The translations under genes were made by a program, and so were the position numbers. Shown here in pieces: positions 1-8,448 of a stretch of 35,614 nt of DNA (within the stretch, counting starts at the first letter, position 1; the number at the start of each line of letters is the position of its first letter). The notes below the pieces were generated by a model, which was not told the origin of the DNA, searched no databases, and saw only the letters and a list, made by a program, of their open reading frames with translations. Origin of the DNA: JBBDIK01 sp964640385 (GTDB taxonomy: Bacteria; Actinomycetota; UBA4738; JBBDHU01); contig CAZXFL010000020.1 of assembly GCA_964640385.1 (NCBI GenBank), forward strand, positions 1-35,614. The letters run 5' to 3'.

Positions 1-581
1 TCATGCGCTACCCGCACGAGGTTTCCGGCGGCCAGCGGCAGCGCGTGATCATCGCCGGGGCGCTTGTGCTACGACCCGAACTGCTCGTGGCAGACGAGCC
101 CGTTTCCGCGTTGGATGCTTCCGTGCGCGGGGAGATCCTCAAGCTCCTCCTGAAACTCCGCGACGAGCTCGGGTTGGCGATCCTGGTCGTCACCCACGAT
201 CTCGGGCTAGCGTGGATGATCGCCGATCGCGTCGCGGTCATGTATCTGGGGCGGATAGTCGAGATCGGGCCGGCCAGACAGATCCTGAAGGATCCGCAAC
301 ATCCCTACACGCAGGCTCTCCTGTCGGTCGTGCCCGAGTCCAAGGGAGTGGAGCAGATCATCCTGGGAGGCGAACCTCCGGATCCCACGCGAATCCCGGA
401 CGGATGCAGGTTCAACCCGCGCTGTCAGGTCGTCGCCTCCGGTAAAGCTGCTGAACTCGGTATCGAAGAGCGGTGCAGGACACAGGACCTGGCGTTGGAA
501 GAGATCACTCCCGGGCACTCAGCAGCTTGCCATGTCTTGAACGCCGCTTCGACGACACCAAGCGACCCACATCCCGACTGA
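1..581 (+). CDS. Peptide/opine-type ABC transporter ATP-binding protein, C-terminal part (cut by window edge)
   Basis: This is the C-terminal ~192 residues of an ABC ATPase that powers import of oligopeptides or similar solutes. The reading frame is open at base 1, so the Met at base 3 is internal and the Walker A half lies outside the window. Visible are the ABC signature VSGGQRQRV (about residues 7-15 of the visible part), Walker B LLVADEPVSALD, the switch His in VTHD, and the C-terminal oligopeptide/dipeptide extension with the Cys-bearing GCRFNPRC segment. This combination is typical of the DppD/DppF (OppD/OppF) family. The gene runs toward the 977-7408 operon and probably ends a separate ABC cluster to the left. 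It is not the same copy as the complete importer at 7423-13126. Family assignment is safe; the substrate is unknown. Confidence 0.93.
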   Translation, partial: MRYPHEVSGGQRQRVIIAGALVLRPELLVADEPVSALDASVRGEILKLLLKLRDELGLAILVVTHDLGLAWMIADRVAVMYLGRIVEIGPARQILKDPQHPYTQALLSVVPESKGVEQIILGGEPPDPTRIPDGCRFNPRCQVVASGKAAELGIEERCRTQDLALEEITPGHSAACHVLNAASTTPSDPHPD

Positions 582-976
582 GGGGACAACGTGAAGAGCG
601 CATTCGAAGTGCTCTCGAGGTCGTCGAGCTCGATCGACGCCGAGTTGCTCCGAAGGTCAGGCATGGGACCCAGGATAGCGTGAGGCTTTCGTCTCGTGAA
701 GGAGAAAGGTGTACGAATATCGCACCAGTTGTGGCCGTGAGGGCTTCTGGCACGGGCCCCGGGGGGCCTGAGCGAGGGGTCCTTCCGTCTCCGGCGAGGG
801 GTACGGCGACGAAGGAGGCCCAAATCCGCGGGCTTTTCGACGCCCCTCGTCCCTGAATGGCCTGCCCAGGGCGGCCATGGGTTCCTAGCATGAAGACGAA
901 GCAACCACTGTTCGGGACCTTGCCGGCGCAGCCGCGCCGGAGAGCGACCGACCAAGACTCAAGGAGCGTGATTTCC
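582..976 (+). promoter_or_regulatory. 395-nt non-coding leader upstream of the methyltransferase operon
   Basis: No credible gene fills this spacer; the ORFs on either strand here have no recognisable domain. It holds several signals on the plus strand. A 20-codon ORF starts with GTG at 709 behind AAGGAG (699-704) and stops at 771. CGAGGGG occurs at 773-779 and 795-801, and its complement CCCCTCG is at 843-849. A small GC hairpin, AGGCCC/GGGCTT, spans 816-837 and is followed by four T. These could form alternative structures in a leader RNA. No known riboswitch consensus (glycine, SAM, THF, cobalamin) was recognised by eye. Its role as a leader is an inference. Confidence 0.35.
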
Positions 977-2167
977 ATGGCGGCACATCGGCCCAAGCAC
1001 AACCTGGAGTCCTTCACTCTGTACATAGCCCCTTACTACCGGAAGTCACCCTTCTGGAACAGCACGGTGGACGCCGGATGCACGAGTTGGGACGTGTGTA
1101 ACCACAGCCTGATCCCGAACCAGTACCCGACGGACGATCTCACGGAGTACTGGCACCTCGTCAACGAGGTCACGGTGTGGGACGTGAACTGCGAGCGTCA
1201 GGTGGAGATCACCGGGCCAGATGCCGCAGAGTTCACGCAGCTGCTCACTTCGCGCGACCTGTCGAAGCTCGCCGTCGGACAGTGCAAATACGTCCCGATC
1301 GTCGCCCCGGACGGCGGCATCGTGAACGACCCCATCCTTCTTCGCGTAGCGGAGAACCACTTCTGGCTCTCGCTGTCCAACAGCGACGTGCTGCTGTACG
1401 CCAAGGGTGTGCAAGCGTTCTCCGGGCTCGATGTGCAGCTCAGCGAGCCCGACGTCTCGCCGATGCAGATCCAGGGGCCGAAGTCCAAGGACGTGATGAC
1501 CGCGCTGTTCGGTGCCGATCACGAGGTACTCGCGCTCAAGTACTACTACTGCGTCGAGACGACCGTGGGTGACATCCCGGTGGTGGTGTCCCGAACCGGG
1601 TGGACCGGTGAGGTCGGCTACGAGATCTACCTGCGCGACGGGACTCGGGGCGATGAACTGTGGGAAGCGGTCTTCGCGGCCGGCAAGCCCTTCAACATCG
1701 CGCCAGGAGTTCCCAACGATCAGCGCCGGATCGAAGCGGGCATCCTGACCTACGGGTGCGACATGACGATCGTGCACAACCCGCTCCAGGTCACCGGGAT
1801 GGAGCGCCTGGCCGATTGCCTCGACAACGACGTGAAGCACATCGGCAAGGAGGCGCTGCAGCGCGTTCGCGATGCGGGTGTCTCGGAGAAGCTCGTCGGC
1901 ATCACCGTTGAGGGCGAGGCCTTCTCGACCTGGATGACGGACTTCTGGCCGGTCGAATCGGGAGGCCAGACGGTGGGGCGCGTCACCTCCTACACCCACT
2001 CGCCCAGACTCGAGCAGAACATGGCCTACGCGTGGTTGCCGATCAACCTGACCGAAGAGGGCACGAAGGTCGATGTGATCTCGCCGGAAGGAACGCGAAG
2101 CGCGACCGTCACCACGCTTCCGTTCTTCGATGCGAACAAGCAGGTGCCGCTGGGCGCTAACGCGTGA
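977..2167 (+). CDS. DmdA/GcvT-family tetrahydrofolate-dependent methyltransferase (DMSP demethylase-like), copy 1
   Basis: The 396-aa cytosolic protein has the glycine-cleavage T-protein fold and resembles the DmdA branch, which moves a methyl group from dimethylsulfoniopropionate to THF. Recognisable blocks are VWDVNCERQVEITGPDA (about 67-83), LTSRDLSK (about 90-97), DGGIVNDP with the conserved Asp at 118, QIQGPKSKDVM and VVSRTGWTGEVGYEIYL. These recall DmdA and DmdA-like proteins of marine bacteria much more than housekeeping GcvT. I chose ATG 977 because AAGGAG (961-966) lies 10 nt upstream; an upstream in-frame ATG at 857 would add a low-complexity, non-homologous stretch. Its stop overlaps the GTG of the next gene (GTGA), so the two are probably translationally coupled. 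DmdA-like clades include proteins that do not use DMSP, so the substrate is unproven. Confidence 0.85.
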   Translation: MAAHRPKHNLESFTLYIAPYYRKSPFWNSTVDAGCTSWDVCNHSLIPNQYPTDDLTEYWHLVNEVTVWDVNCERQVEITGPDAAEFTQLLTSRDLSKLAVGQCKYVPIVAPDGGIVNDPILLRVAENHFWLSLSNSDVLLYAKGVQAFSGLDVQLSEPDVSPMQIQGPKSKDVMTALFGADHEVLALKYYYCVETTVGDIPVVVSRTGWTGEVGYEIYLRDGTRGDELWEAVFAAGKPFNIAPGVPNDQRRIEAGILTYGCDMTIVHNPLQVTGMERLADCLDNDVKHIGKEALQRVRDAGVSEKLVGITVEGEAFSTWMTDFWPVESGGQTVGRVTSYTHSPRLEQNMAYAWLPINLTEEGTKVDVISPEGTRSATVTTLPFFDANKQVPLGANA

Positions 2168-3363
2168 CGATGGATGGCGGCGAGAGCGAGATGCGGGAGA
2201 TCGATCTTCCGCAGCTGCGCTCGGAGCGACTCGAACGGCTGCAGGCAGCGATGCGAGCAAGAGGCATCGCTGCCTGCCTGCTCACCCAGCCGATGAATGT
2301 GCGGTACGCCACGGGCACGGCGATCATGACCGTGTACGGGCTCGGATATTTCTTCCGCTGCGCCCTGGTGTTCGCCGAAGGGCAGCCCATCCTGTTCGAG
2401 CACAACAACTCGATGCACCTGACCGCGCCGATGCTCGATGACGTCCGGCCGATGTTGTGGGACTGGGAGTTCTCGGGTGACGACGCGATGCCATGGGCTC
2501 GTGAATGGGCGCGGGAGATCCAGGATGCCTTCCGCGAACGCGGCGTCGAGAACGAACCGATCGCGCTCGACCGACTGACCACGCCCGGGTTCCTGGCGCT
2601 CCAGGACCTGGGCTTCACGTTGATCGATTCGGGACCGGTGATGCTCGAGGCGCGCGTGGTCAAGACCCCGCAAGAGGTGCACGCGTTCCGCGTGAACGGC
2701 CCCATCATCGAGGAGATGCTCGCCAACATGGAGGCGGCCATCACGCCCGGTGTGCGAGAAAACGAACTGCTCGCCACGCTGACCGATACGCTCCTTCGAC
2801 GCGGCGGGGAGTTCCAGATCACTCGCGGCGTGGAGGTGGGGGCAAACACCAACCCGTGGCGGACCGAAGCGGCCGACATGGCGGCCAAGGACGGTGACCT
2901 GGTCTGGGTGGACACCGATGCGAACGGCGTCGAGGGCTACTTCTTCTGCGTCTCCCGCACGTTCCTGTGTGGCGATCGCAAACCGACGGCGCATCAGCAG
3001 GACGCCTATCGCGCCGCGCATGACTACGTGAGCCGAGCCGCCGAGCTGATGCAGCCGGGCACCTCCTTCTGGGAGTTCGCCGAGAAGGTCCCGCCCTTCC
3101 CCGAGAAATACCGAGCGCAACGCTACGAAGTGCTTGGGCACAGCGTAGGGCTGGAGGACGAAGGTCCGAGCTTCCCGTACGCAGACGAAGAGGCGCCAAC
3201 GGTGGACTACGTGCTCGAGGAGAACATGGTGATGGTCATCGAGGGCTACTTCGGCGAAGTCGGCGCCAGGGACGGTGTGAAGCTCGGCGACCAGTACCTG
3301 ATCACCAAGGACGGCCCGGAACTTCTCGTGAATTACCCATACGAACAGCGATTGCTGTCGTAG
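2164..3363 (+). CDS. M24-family (creatinase/aminopeptidase P/DddP-like) protein with degraded metal site
   Basis: The 399-aa protein has the two-domain layout of creatinase/Xaa-Pro aminopeptidase: an N-terminal creatinase_N-like domain (about 15-165) and a C-terminal pita-bread domain (about 172-395). The metal-ligand positions can be followed: D250 and D252 in WVDTDANG, C262 where an Asp is expected before SRTF, H326 in GHSVGLE, E360 in VIEGYFGE, and G375 where the last Glu is expected. Two of the usual ligands are therefore replaced, as in metal-free creatinase-type members. The spacing D250-x-D252-x9-C262 and E360 to 375 is that of DMSP lyase DddP as I recall it. GTG 2164 overlaps the upstream stop; ATG 2170 and ATG 2191 are alternatives. 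Likely roles are hydrolysis or lyase action on an amino-acid-like substrate. Peptidase activity is doubtful. Confidence 0.8.
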   Translation: MTMDGGESEMREIDLPQLRSERLERLQAAMRARGIAACLLTQPMNVRYATGTAIMTVYGLGYFFRCALVFAEGQPILFEHNNSMHLTAPMLDDVRPMLWDWEFSGDDAMPWAREWAREIQDAFRERGVENEPIALDRLTTPGFLALQDLGFTLIDSGPVMLEARVVKTPQEVHAFRVNGPIIEEMLANMEAAITPGVRENELLATLTDTLLRRGGEFQITRGVEVGANTNPWRTEAADMAAKDGDLVWVDTDANGVEGYFFCVSRTFLCGDRKPTAHQQDAYRAAHDYVSRAAELMQPGTSFWEFAEKVPPFPEKYRAQRYEVLGHSVGLEDEGPSFPYADEEAPTVDYVLEENMVMVIEGYFGEVGARDGVKLGDQYLITKDGPELLVNYPYEQRLLS

Positions 3364-3390
3364 GCCGACGCCAACGCAGGGAGTAACGAC

Positions 3391-5010
3391 ATGACCGAGA
3401 CGTATGACGCCATCGTTATCGGGGGAGGACACAACGGCCTGGTCGCGGGGGCCTATCTCGCCAAGGCGGGCGCGAACGCCGTCGTGCTGGAAGCCCGACA
3501 CAAGACCGGCGGCGCCGCGGCGACCGATGCTCCCTGGCCAGAGGCCCCCGAAATCAAGGTGCCAACCCTGTCCTACGTCTTCAGCCACATCCCGCACCTC
3601 ATCCGCCAGGACCTGGACCTCAAGATCAAGACGCTCCCACAGGGGCCGTACTACATCCCCTTCCCCGACGGTCGTTCCTATCTCGCCTCCAGCGGTGACC
3701 CCGCCCTGGAGCACGCCGAGATCTCCAAGTTCTCCAAGAAGGATGCGGCCAACATGGAACCCTTCATGGAGTGGCTCGGTCATCTGGGCGGAGCTATGGC
3801 CCCGATGATGATGGCCAAGCCGCCGAAGTTCGGGTCACGGCATCCGGGCGACCTGATCGACCAGATGAAGTTCTTGTGGATGATGCGGGGACTCGACAGC
3901 CGCACCATCTCGGACTTGACGCGGATCATGGCGATGAGTGCCGCCGACCTGCTCGACGAATGGTTCGAGTCCGACCAGGTCAAGATCCCGTTCTGCATCG
4001 ATGGGATCATCGGGACCTGGGCCGGCCCCTACGAGCCCGGCACGGCATTCGTGATGGCGCACCATGCGGTCGGCGAGACCGGTGAGGGTGCGATGAGCAA
4101 CGACTACGGGATCCCCGAAGGCGGCATGGGCGCCGTCGCCGATGCCATCCGTGACAGCGCGTTGAAGTTCGGCTGCGAGATCCGCACGAACGCTCGCGTC
4201 GAGAAGATCCTGACGGTGAACGGACGCGTCCGTGGCGTGGTGCTGACCGGTGGTGAAGAGGTGCTCGCTCCCGTCGTCATGAGCGCGGCGAACCCGAGGA
4301 TCACATTCCTCGAACACCTCGATGCATCCGAATTGCCCGAGCAGTTCGTTGCAGACATCAAGCGGTTCAAGATGCGAAGCGGCGTGGTGAAGGTTAACGT
4401 CGCACTGTCTGAGCTGCCTCGGTTCTCCGCAGACCCCGACAAGGACATCGACTTCACCGGAGGCATCCAGCTGGCCCACTCCGTTGACTACATCGAACGC
4501 GCATTCATCGATGCACGAGAGGGTCGGGGTGCAGCCCGACCCTTCTCCGACGGCGAGATCCCGACGCAGGTCGACCACACGCTGGCACCCGAAGGTATCC
4601 ACGTTGGATCGCTCTACACCCAGTGGGTCCCGCACACCTGGTCAGACGCGCAGCCCCAGACAGAGATCGACGCCTACGCCGATCGCGTCATCGATGAGTA
4701 CGACCAACTCGCGCCGGGATTCAAGGCGTCCGTCCTGCACCGTCAGGTGATCGGGCCGTACGAGATGGAGAAGGAGTGGGGCCTCACTGGCGGCAACATC
4801 TTCCTTGGAGAGGTGTCGCTCGATCAGCTCTTCCACATGCGTCCGGCGCCTGGGTATGCGGACTGGCGCTCGCCGATCAAAGGCCTGTACCACTGCAGCA
4901 ACGGGTCGCACGGGGTTGGGGGCGTGTGCGGCATCCCTGGGTACAACGCCACCCGTGAGGTCCTCAAGGACCACAAGCGAGGTCGCTGGGGGAAGCCCGC
5001 GGGTGAGTGA
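3391..5010 (+). CDS. FAD-dependent oxidoreductase, phytoene desaturase (CrtI)/PYROXD2-like
   Basis: The 539-aa flavoprotein opens with the dinucleotide-binding motif YDAIVIGGGHNGLVAGAYLA (residues 5-24), followed by the acidic residue closing the Rossmann beta-alpha-beta unit (VVLEARHKTGG). The C-terminal GxxG-rich FAD-contact segment (SHGVGGVCGIPGYNA) lies about 25 residues before the end. Overall length and layout match the amine oxidase/CrtI superfamily, in particular the phytoene-dehydrogenase-related group annotated as NAD(P)/FAD-dependent oxidoreductases, which are not necessarily carotenoid enzymes. The ATG at 3391 has a GCAGGGAG ribosome site and follows the M24 gene by 27 nt. No carotenoid genes are nearby. 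In this operon oxidation of an amine, alcohol or saturated C-C bond of the imported compound is plausible. The exact reaction cannot be assigned. Confidence 0.85.
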   Translation: MTETYDAIVIGGGHNGLVAGAYLAKAGANAVVLEARHKTGGAAATDAPWPEAPEIKVPTLSYVFSHIPHLIRQDLDLKIKTLPQGPYYIPFPDGRSYLASSGDPALEHAEISKFSKKDAANMEPFMEWLGHLGGAMAPMMMAKPPKFGSRHPGDLIDQMKFLWMMRGLDSRTISDLTRIMAMSAADLLDEWFESDQVKIPFCIDGIIGTWAGPYEPGTAFVMAHHAVGETGEGAMSNDYGIPEGGMGAVADAIRDSALKFGCEIRTNARVEKILTVNGRVRGVVLTGGEEVLAPVVMSAANPRITFLEHLDASELPEQFVADIKRFKMRSGVVKVNVALSELPRFSADPDKDIDFTGGIQLAHSVDYIERAFIDAREGRGAARPFSDGEIPTQVDHTLAPEGIHVGSLYTQWVPHTWSDAQPQTEIDAYADRVIDEYDQLAPGFKASVLHRQVIGPYEMEKEWGLTGGNIFLGEVSLDQLFHMRPAPGYADWRSPIKGLYHCSNGSHGVGGVCGIPGYNATREVLKDHKRGRWGKPAGE

Positions 5011-6241
5011 GCGGTCGCCCTGGTGGGCGCGCGAGGGCCTCGAGGTACGCGATGGACGCCTGTCTATCGCCGGGCGAGATGCCGAAGCGCTCGCACGCGA
5101 ACTCGGCACCCCTCGCTACGTGTTCGACCTCACTCGCATCCGCGAACAAGTGGAAGTACTACAGGGCGCGCTTGCGAGCGCGGGGCTCACCGCCCATCGG
5201 GTTCGATTCGCGATGAAGGCCTGTCGGGAACCCGAGGTGCTGCACTTCATCCGCGGCCTCGGCGAGGCGGGGTCGCCCGGGGCCGTTGGCATCGACGCCT
5301 GCACCCCCCGGGAAGTGGTGCTCGCGCTGGACTCTGGATGGGCGCCCGAGGAGATCAGCCTCACGGGGACGAACCTCACCGACGCGGACCTGCGCGCAGC
5401 GCTTTCCACACCGGTGCACATCAATGCCGACCTGCTGAGCCAGTTGCGGCGGGTCGGCCGACTCTTCCCCGGTCGCCGGGTCGGCATCCGGGTGAACCCG
5501 AGCGTCAGCGCCATGCGTGATGGCGGCGACCTCTACAGCGGTGCGCGGCCGACCAAGTTCGGCATCTACGCGGAAGATCTCGATCAGGCGATCGAGATCG
5601 CTGGGTTGCATCAACTGCATATCGCGGTTGTCCATTGCCACATCGGCTGGGCGTACCGGGGCGCGGAGCTCGCGGCGTTCGAGCAGGGCATCGAAGCGCT
5701 CGCTCGGATAACCGAGCAGCTTCGGGCGGCCGGACATGACATCGAAGAGGTGAACGTAGGTGGAGGCCTCGGCGTGCCGTATCTGGAGGGCGAGCAGCCG
5801 CTGGACCTTGCGCGCTGGGCCGGAATCCTCGCTCGACACCTGGCTCCGCTCGGGGTGACGGTGACGGTGGAACCCGGTGAGTTCCTCGTGAAGGAAGCAG
5901 GCGTGTTGCTAGCCGAGGTGGTGACGGTCGAGGAGCGTAAGGGGAGCATCTTCGCGGGTCTGGACGTCGGTTGGAATGCGATCCAACAGGGGTACGTCTA
6001 CGGAGAGCCGATCGTTCTCGCGCTCGCCCGTGCTCCCGAGGCCGAGCCGCGCAGGCCGGTGACGTTCTCGGGCAACATCAACGAGGGCGACGATCTCTTC
6101 GCCGTCGACGAGCCGTTCCCGCAGATCGAGGAAGGAGACATCGTCGCGATGCTGGCGGTCGGTGCCTACAACCAGGCGATGGCGAGTGAGCACACCATGC
6201 GCCCCCGCGCCGCAGGGACGTACTTCGAGCAACGAACCTAA
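5003..6241 (+). CDS. Fold-type III PLP enzyme, diaminopimelate/ornithine decarboxylase-like, with altered active site
   Basis: The 412-aa protein has the alanine-racemase-like TIM barrel plus beta domain of DAP/ornithine decarboxylases. The PLP lysine is K72 in FAMKAC, the barrel His is H213 in HCHIG, and the phosphate-binding GGG is at 253-255. The EPG motif is present at 290-292, but position 293 is Glu where DAP decarboxylase has the carboxylate-binding Arg. The catalytic Cys expected before the acidic GD pair is replaced by Asn (N360 in GNINEGDD). GTG 5003 was chosen because it sits 8-9 nt after GGGGGAAG and overlaps the upstream gene by 8 nt; the open frame further upstream lies inside the oxidoreductase gene. 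It is unlikely to be the lysine-pathway LysA. A decarboxylase, racemase or PLP lyase acting on the pathway substrate is the best guess. Confidence 0.82.
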   Translation: MSERSPWWAREGLEVRDGRLSIAGRDAEALARELGTPRYVFDLTRIREQVEVLQGALASAGLTAHRVRFAMKACREPEVLHFIRGLGEAGSPGAVGIDACTPREVVLALDSGWAPEEISLTGTNLTDADLRAALSTPVHINADLLSQLRRVGRLFPGRRVGIRVNPSVSAMRDGGDLYSGARPTKFGIYAEDLDQAIEIAGLHQLHIAVVHCHIGWAYRGAELAAFEQGIEALARITEQLRAAGHDIEEVNVGGGLGVPYLEGEQPLDLARWAGILARHLAPLGVTVTVEPGEFLVKEAGVLLAEVVTVEERKGSIFAGLDVGWNAIQQGYVYGEPIVLALARAPEAEPRRPVTFSGNINEGDDLFAVDEPFPQIEEGDIVAMLAVGAYNQAMASEHTMRPRAAGTYFEQRT

Positions 6242-6256
6242 GGAAGGAAGAGCGCC

Positions 6257-7408
6257 ATGACCGATCGCGAGACCCCATTTCACCCGTACTTCGTCGGCAC
6301 CATCCCGCCCGACGCAGATGTGTTCGGCTGGAACGGCTTCACCGTCGCCGACGCCATCAGCACGACCCAGGCAGAGATGATCGCTTCGCGCGAGGGCGTG
6401 AGCGTGCTCGACATCTCGCCGATGAACAAGTACCGCATCAGCGGACCTGATGCAGGTGCGGCGCTTGACTACATGATGAGCCGCAGGGTCTCGGACATGA
6501 AGGACAACACCGTGCGATACGTCGGGTGGTGCGCCGAGAGTGGCGCGACGATCGGTGACGCCACGCTGTTCCGATTCAGCGAGACCGAATACATGATCAA
6601 GGGAGGACTCGACCAGACGACACACTTCAACGAGTCGGTTGCCAAGGGTCGCGATGCCACCTACTCAAGCGCAACCGAAGAACTGGCCGGGCTTTCGGTT
6701 CAGGGGCCACAGTCCTACGCGCTGCTCGTGGCCGCGGGTGCCACCAACCTCGAGCATCTTCGGGCCTTCACCTTCACCGACGATGCGCTCGGCGGGGAGC
6801 CCCTCTACATCTCGCGAACGAACTACATCGGCGACTTGGGCTACGAGATCTTCTGCAAGCCGCAGCAAGCGGATGCCGTGTGGCAGGCGCTGGTGTCCAC
6901 CTCCGTCGCGGTGAGCCCCGCTGGCTATGACGCCATCGATCTGCTGCGCGCCGAGTGTGGTTTCGTCGATCCCAGCGCCGACTGCGCCATGGCGGGCACC
7001 GGCGGTGATCCGGACTTCGAACGCACCCCAGCCGAATTGGGTTTGGCGTGGCTCGTGGAGTTGGATCGTGAGGACGACTTCATCGGCAAGGCCGCTCTGA
7101 TCCAAGAGAAGGCGCGGGGGCCGAAGTGGCAGTTCGTATCGGTCGAGATGGAAGACACGTCGGACACCGGGATCTACTCGCTCTCGGGCGTGCAGCTCTT
7201 CGCGGAAGACGGCACCGAGATCGGTCTGATCAGTACCGGCGGTTTCGACTACTTCCTCAAGAAGAATGTCGGTATCGGCACGGTACTCAGCGGGCAAGGG
7301 GCCATCGGTACCTCCATTCTGGTGGGCGATAACAAGGAGCGAGCGACCATCGTCGCAACCCCGATGTTCAGCACCGAGCGCCGAACGAAGACACCGCCAG
7401 CGCACTGA
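6257..7408 (+). CDS. GcvT-family aminomethyltransferase-like protein, copy 2
   Basis: The 383-aa protein is a second T-protein-fold enzyme in the same operon. It shows SVLDISPMNKYRISGPDA near the N-terminus, GDATLFRF with the conserved Asp of the folate/methyl-donor site, LSVQGPQSYALL, ISRTNYIGDLGYEIFC and a C-terminal beta-barrel segment (about 285-375). It is clearly more divergent from DmdA than the copies at 977 and 19523, so it probably handles a different donor or a second methyl group. ATG 6257 follows the purine-rich site GGAAGGAAGAG and lies 15 nt after the upstream stop. The gene is the last of the plus-strand operon and converges with the ABC importer, leaving only 14 nt between the two stops. 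THF-dependent methyl transfer is known for the family; the donor here is unknown. Confidence 0.83.
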   Translation: MTDRETPFHPYFVGTIPPDADVFGWNGFTVADAISTTQAEMIASREGVSVLDISPMNKYRISGPDAGAALDYMMSRRVSDMKDNTVRYVGWCAESGATIGDATLFRFSETEYMIKGGLDQTTHFNESVAKGRDATYSSATEELAGLSVQGPQSYALLVAAGATNLEHLRAFTFTDDALGGEPLYISRTNYIGDLGYEIFCKPQQADAVWQALVSTSVAVSPAGYDAIDLLRAECGFVDPSADCAMAGTGGDPDFERTPAELGLAWLVELDREDDFIGKAALIQEKARGPKWQFVSVEMEDTSDTGIYSLSGVQLFAEDGTEIGLISTGGFDYFLKKNVGIGTVLSGQGAIGTSILVGDNKERATIVATPMFSTERRTKTPPAH

Positions 7409-7422
7409 GAGCTGCTGGTGTT

Positions 7423-8448
7423 CTAGACGAGAAGACAAGCGGCGCGATGAGACTCGCCTTCCGCGATGGAGGCCGGCCGGTGCAGGGAGGGGTCGTCGAC
7501 ACGACAGCGGTCCTCCGCGACTGGGCAGCGCGGGTGGAACCGGCAGCCGCTCGGTATCTGCACCGCATCAGGGGTTTCTCCGAGCAGGATCTGCGGCGCC
7601 TTTCGTTCTCGTGGATCACGACTGGGGACAACCGACAGCAGCGCCTTGGTGTAGGGGTGCTGCGGATCGCTGATGACATCTTTGGCGGGCCCTTCCTCGA
7701 CGATACGGCCCAGGTACATCACCGCGATGCGATCCGCGAAATGCCCGGCGGTCGACAGGTCATGGGTGATCATCAAGATACCGAGTCCATTGCGTCGAAG
7801 GCTGTCCAACAGCCCGAGGATGCCAGCGCGTACCGACACATCAAGCATCGACACGGGTTCGTCGGCAATCAGCAGTGACGGCTCAAGCACCAAGCTCGCC
7901 GCGATCGAGACCCGCTGTCGTTGTCCGCCCGACAACTCGTGGGCGTAGCGATCTGCGAAGAGCTCGGGAGGTGTCAGGCCAGCGCGCTCAAGCGCAGCCT
8001 CGATGCGTGCCTCCCGATCCTGAGGCGAGCCCTTGATCCCGTGCGCAAGGAGCGGCTCTTCGATCGTACGGCGAACGCGGAAGCGAGGGTCCAAGGCTTC
8101 GTAGGGGTCTTGGTAGATCATCTGCATCCGTCGGCGAAGAGGCCGAAGCTCCTTTTCTGAAAGGTTCGTCGTGTCGGTTCCTTCCAGCCGGATAGATCCG
8201 TACGTGGCATCCACCATCCGGCCGACAGCCTGGGCGGTGCTCGTCTTGCCGCATCCGGACTCACCGACCAACGCCAGCATCTCTCCCGCCGCGATCGAGA
8301 AGCTGACCCCCTCGACCGCATGGACCTCCTCCCTCGGTTTGCGACGGATGGCTTCGCTCATCTTTCGGCGGACGGGGTAGCGGACGACGAGGTCCTGCAC
8401 CTCGAGGAGGGCGGGGGCCGATGGGGGAGCGAGTCCGTCGTTGCTCAT
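7423..8448 (-). CDS. Peptide-type ABC importer ATPase (DppF/OppF-like)
   Basis: The 341-aa ATPase carries Walker A GESGCGKTS (about 62-70), signature LSGGQRQRVSIA, Walker B LLIADEPVSMLD, the MITHD His loop and a C-terminal oligopeptide-transporter extension with GCRFHPRCPVAEDRC. It is the second ATPase of the complete importer and is expected to pair with the DppD-like protein at the inner membrane face. ATG 8448 overlaps the stop of the upstream gene (ATGA, 8445-8448), so coupling decides the start; the longer open frame upstream is inside dppD. It is the last gene of the five-gene operon and ends facing the GcvT-like gene. Family assignment is firm; the transported solute is not known. Confidence 0.94.
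   Translation of the reverse strand: MSNDGLAPPSAPALLEVQDLVVRYPVRRKMSEAIRRKPREEVHAVEGVSFSIAAGEMLALVGESGCGKTSTAQAVGRMVDATYGSIRLEGTDTTNLSEKELRPLRRRMQMIYQDPYEALDPRFRVRRTIEEPLLAHGIKGSPQDREARIEAALERAGLTPPELFADRYAHELSGGQRQRVSIAASLVLEPSLLIADEPVSMLDVSVRAGILGLLDSLRRNGLGILMITHDLSTAGHFADRIAVMYLGRIVEEGPAKDVISDPQHPYTKALLSVVPSRDPRERKAPQILLGETPDAVQIPSGCRFHPRCPVAEDRCRVDDPSLHRPASIAEGESHRAACLLV

Noticed and set aside
425..955. 176-aa minus-strand ORF and overlapping 127-aa plus-strand ORF (473-856) in the leader region
   Set aside because: Low-complexity Arg/Pro/Ser-rich translations without a ribosome site or family resemblance; they partly overlap the ABC ATPase gene.
857..976. N-terminal extension of the DmdA-like protein from ATG 857
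   Set aside because: The extra 40 residues are basic and non-homologous, and ATG 977 has its own AAGGAG site.
582..976. Known riboswitch (glycine, SAM, THF, cobalamin) ahead of the GcvT-like operon
   Set aside because: No matching conserved core was found by eye, although the genes made it worth looking for.
1046..2260. 404-aa open frame on the minus strand
   Set aside because: It is a shadow of the DmdA-like gene, whose plus-strand product has clear family motifs.
2026..3783. 585-aa open frame on the minus strand
   Set aside because: It is a GC-rich shadow opposite the M24 and FAD-oxidoreductase genes, has His/Arg/Val-rich composition and no recognisable domain.
3391..5010. Carotenoid phytoene desaturase crtI
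   Set aside because: No crtB, crtE or other carotenoid genes are linked; the protein belongs to the broader CrtI-like oxidoreductase group.
5003..6241. Housekeeping lysA (diaminopimelate decarboxylase)
   Set aside because: The catalytic Cys and the EPGR Arg are replaced and no lysine genes are nearby.
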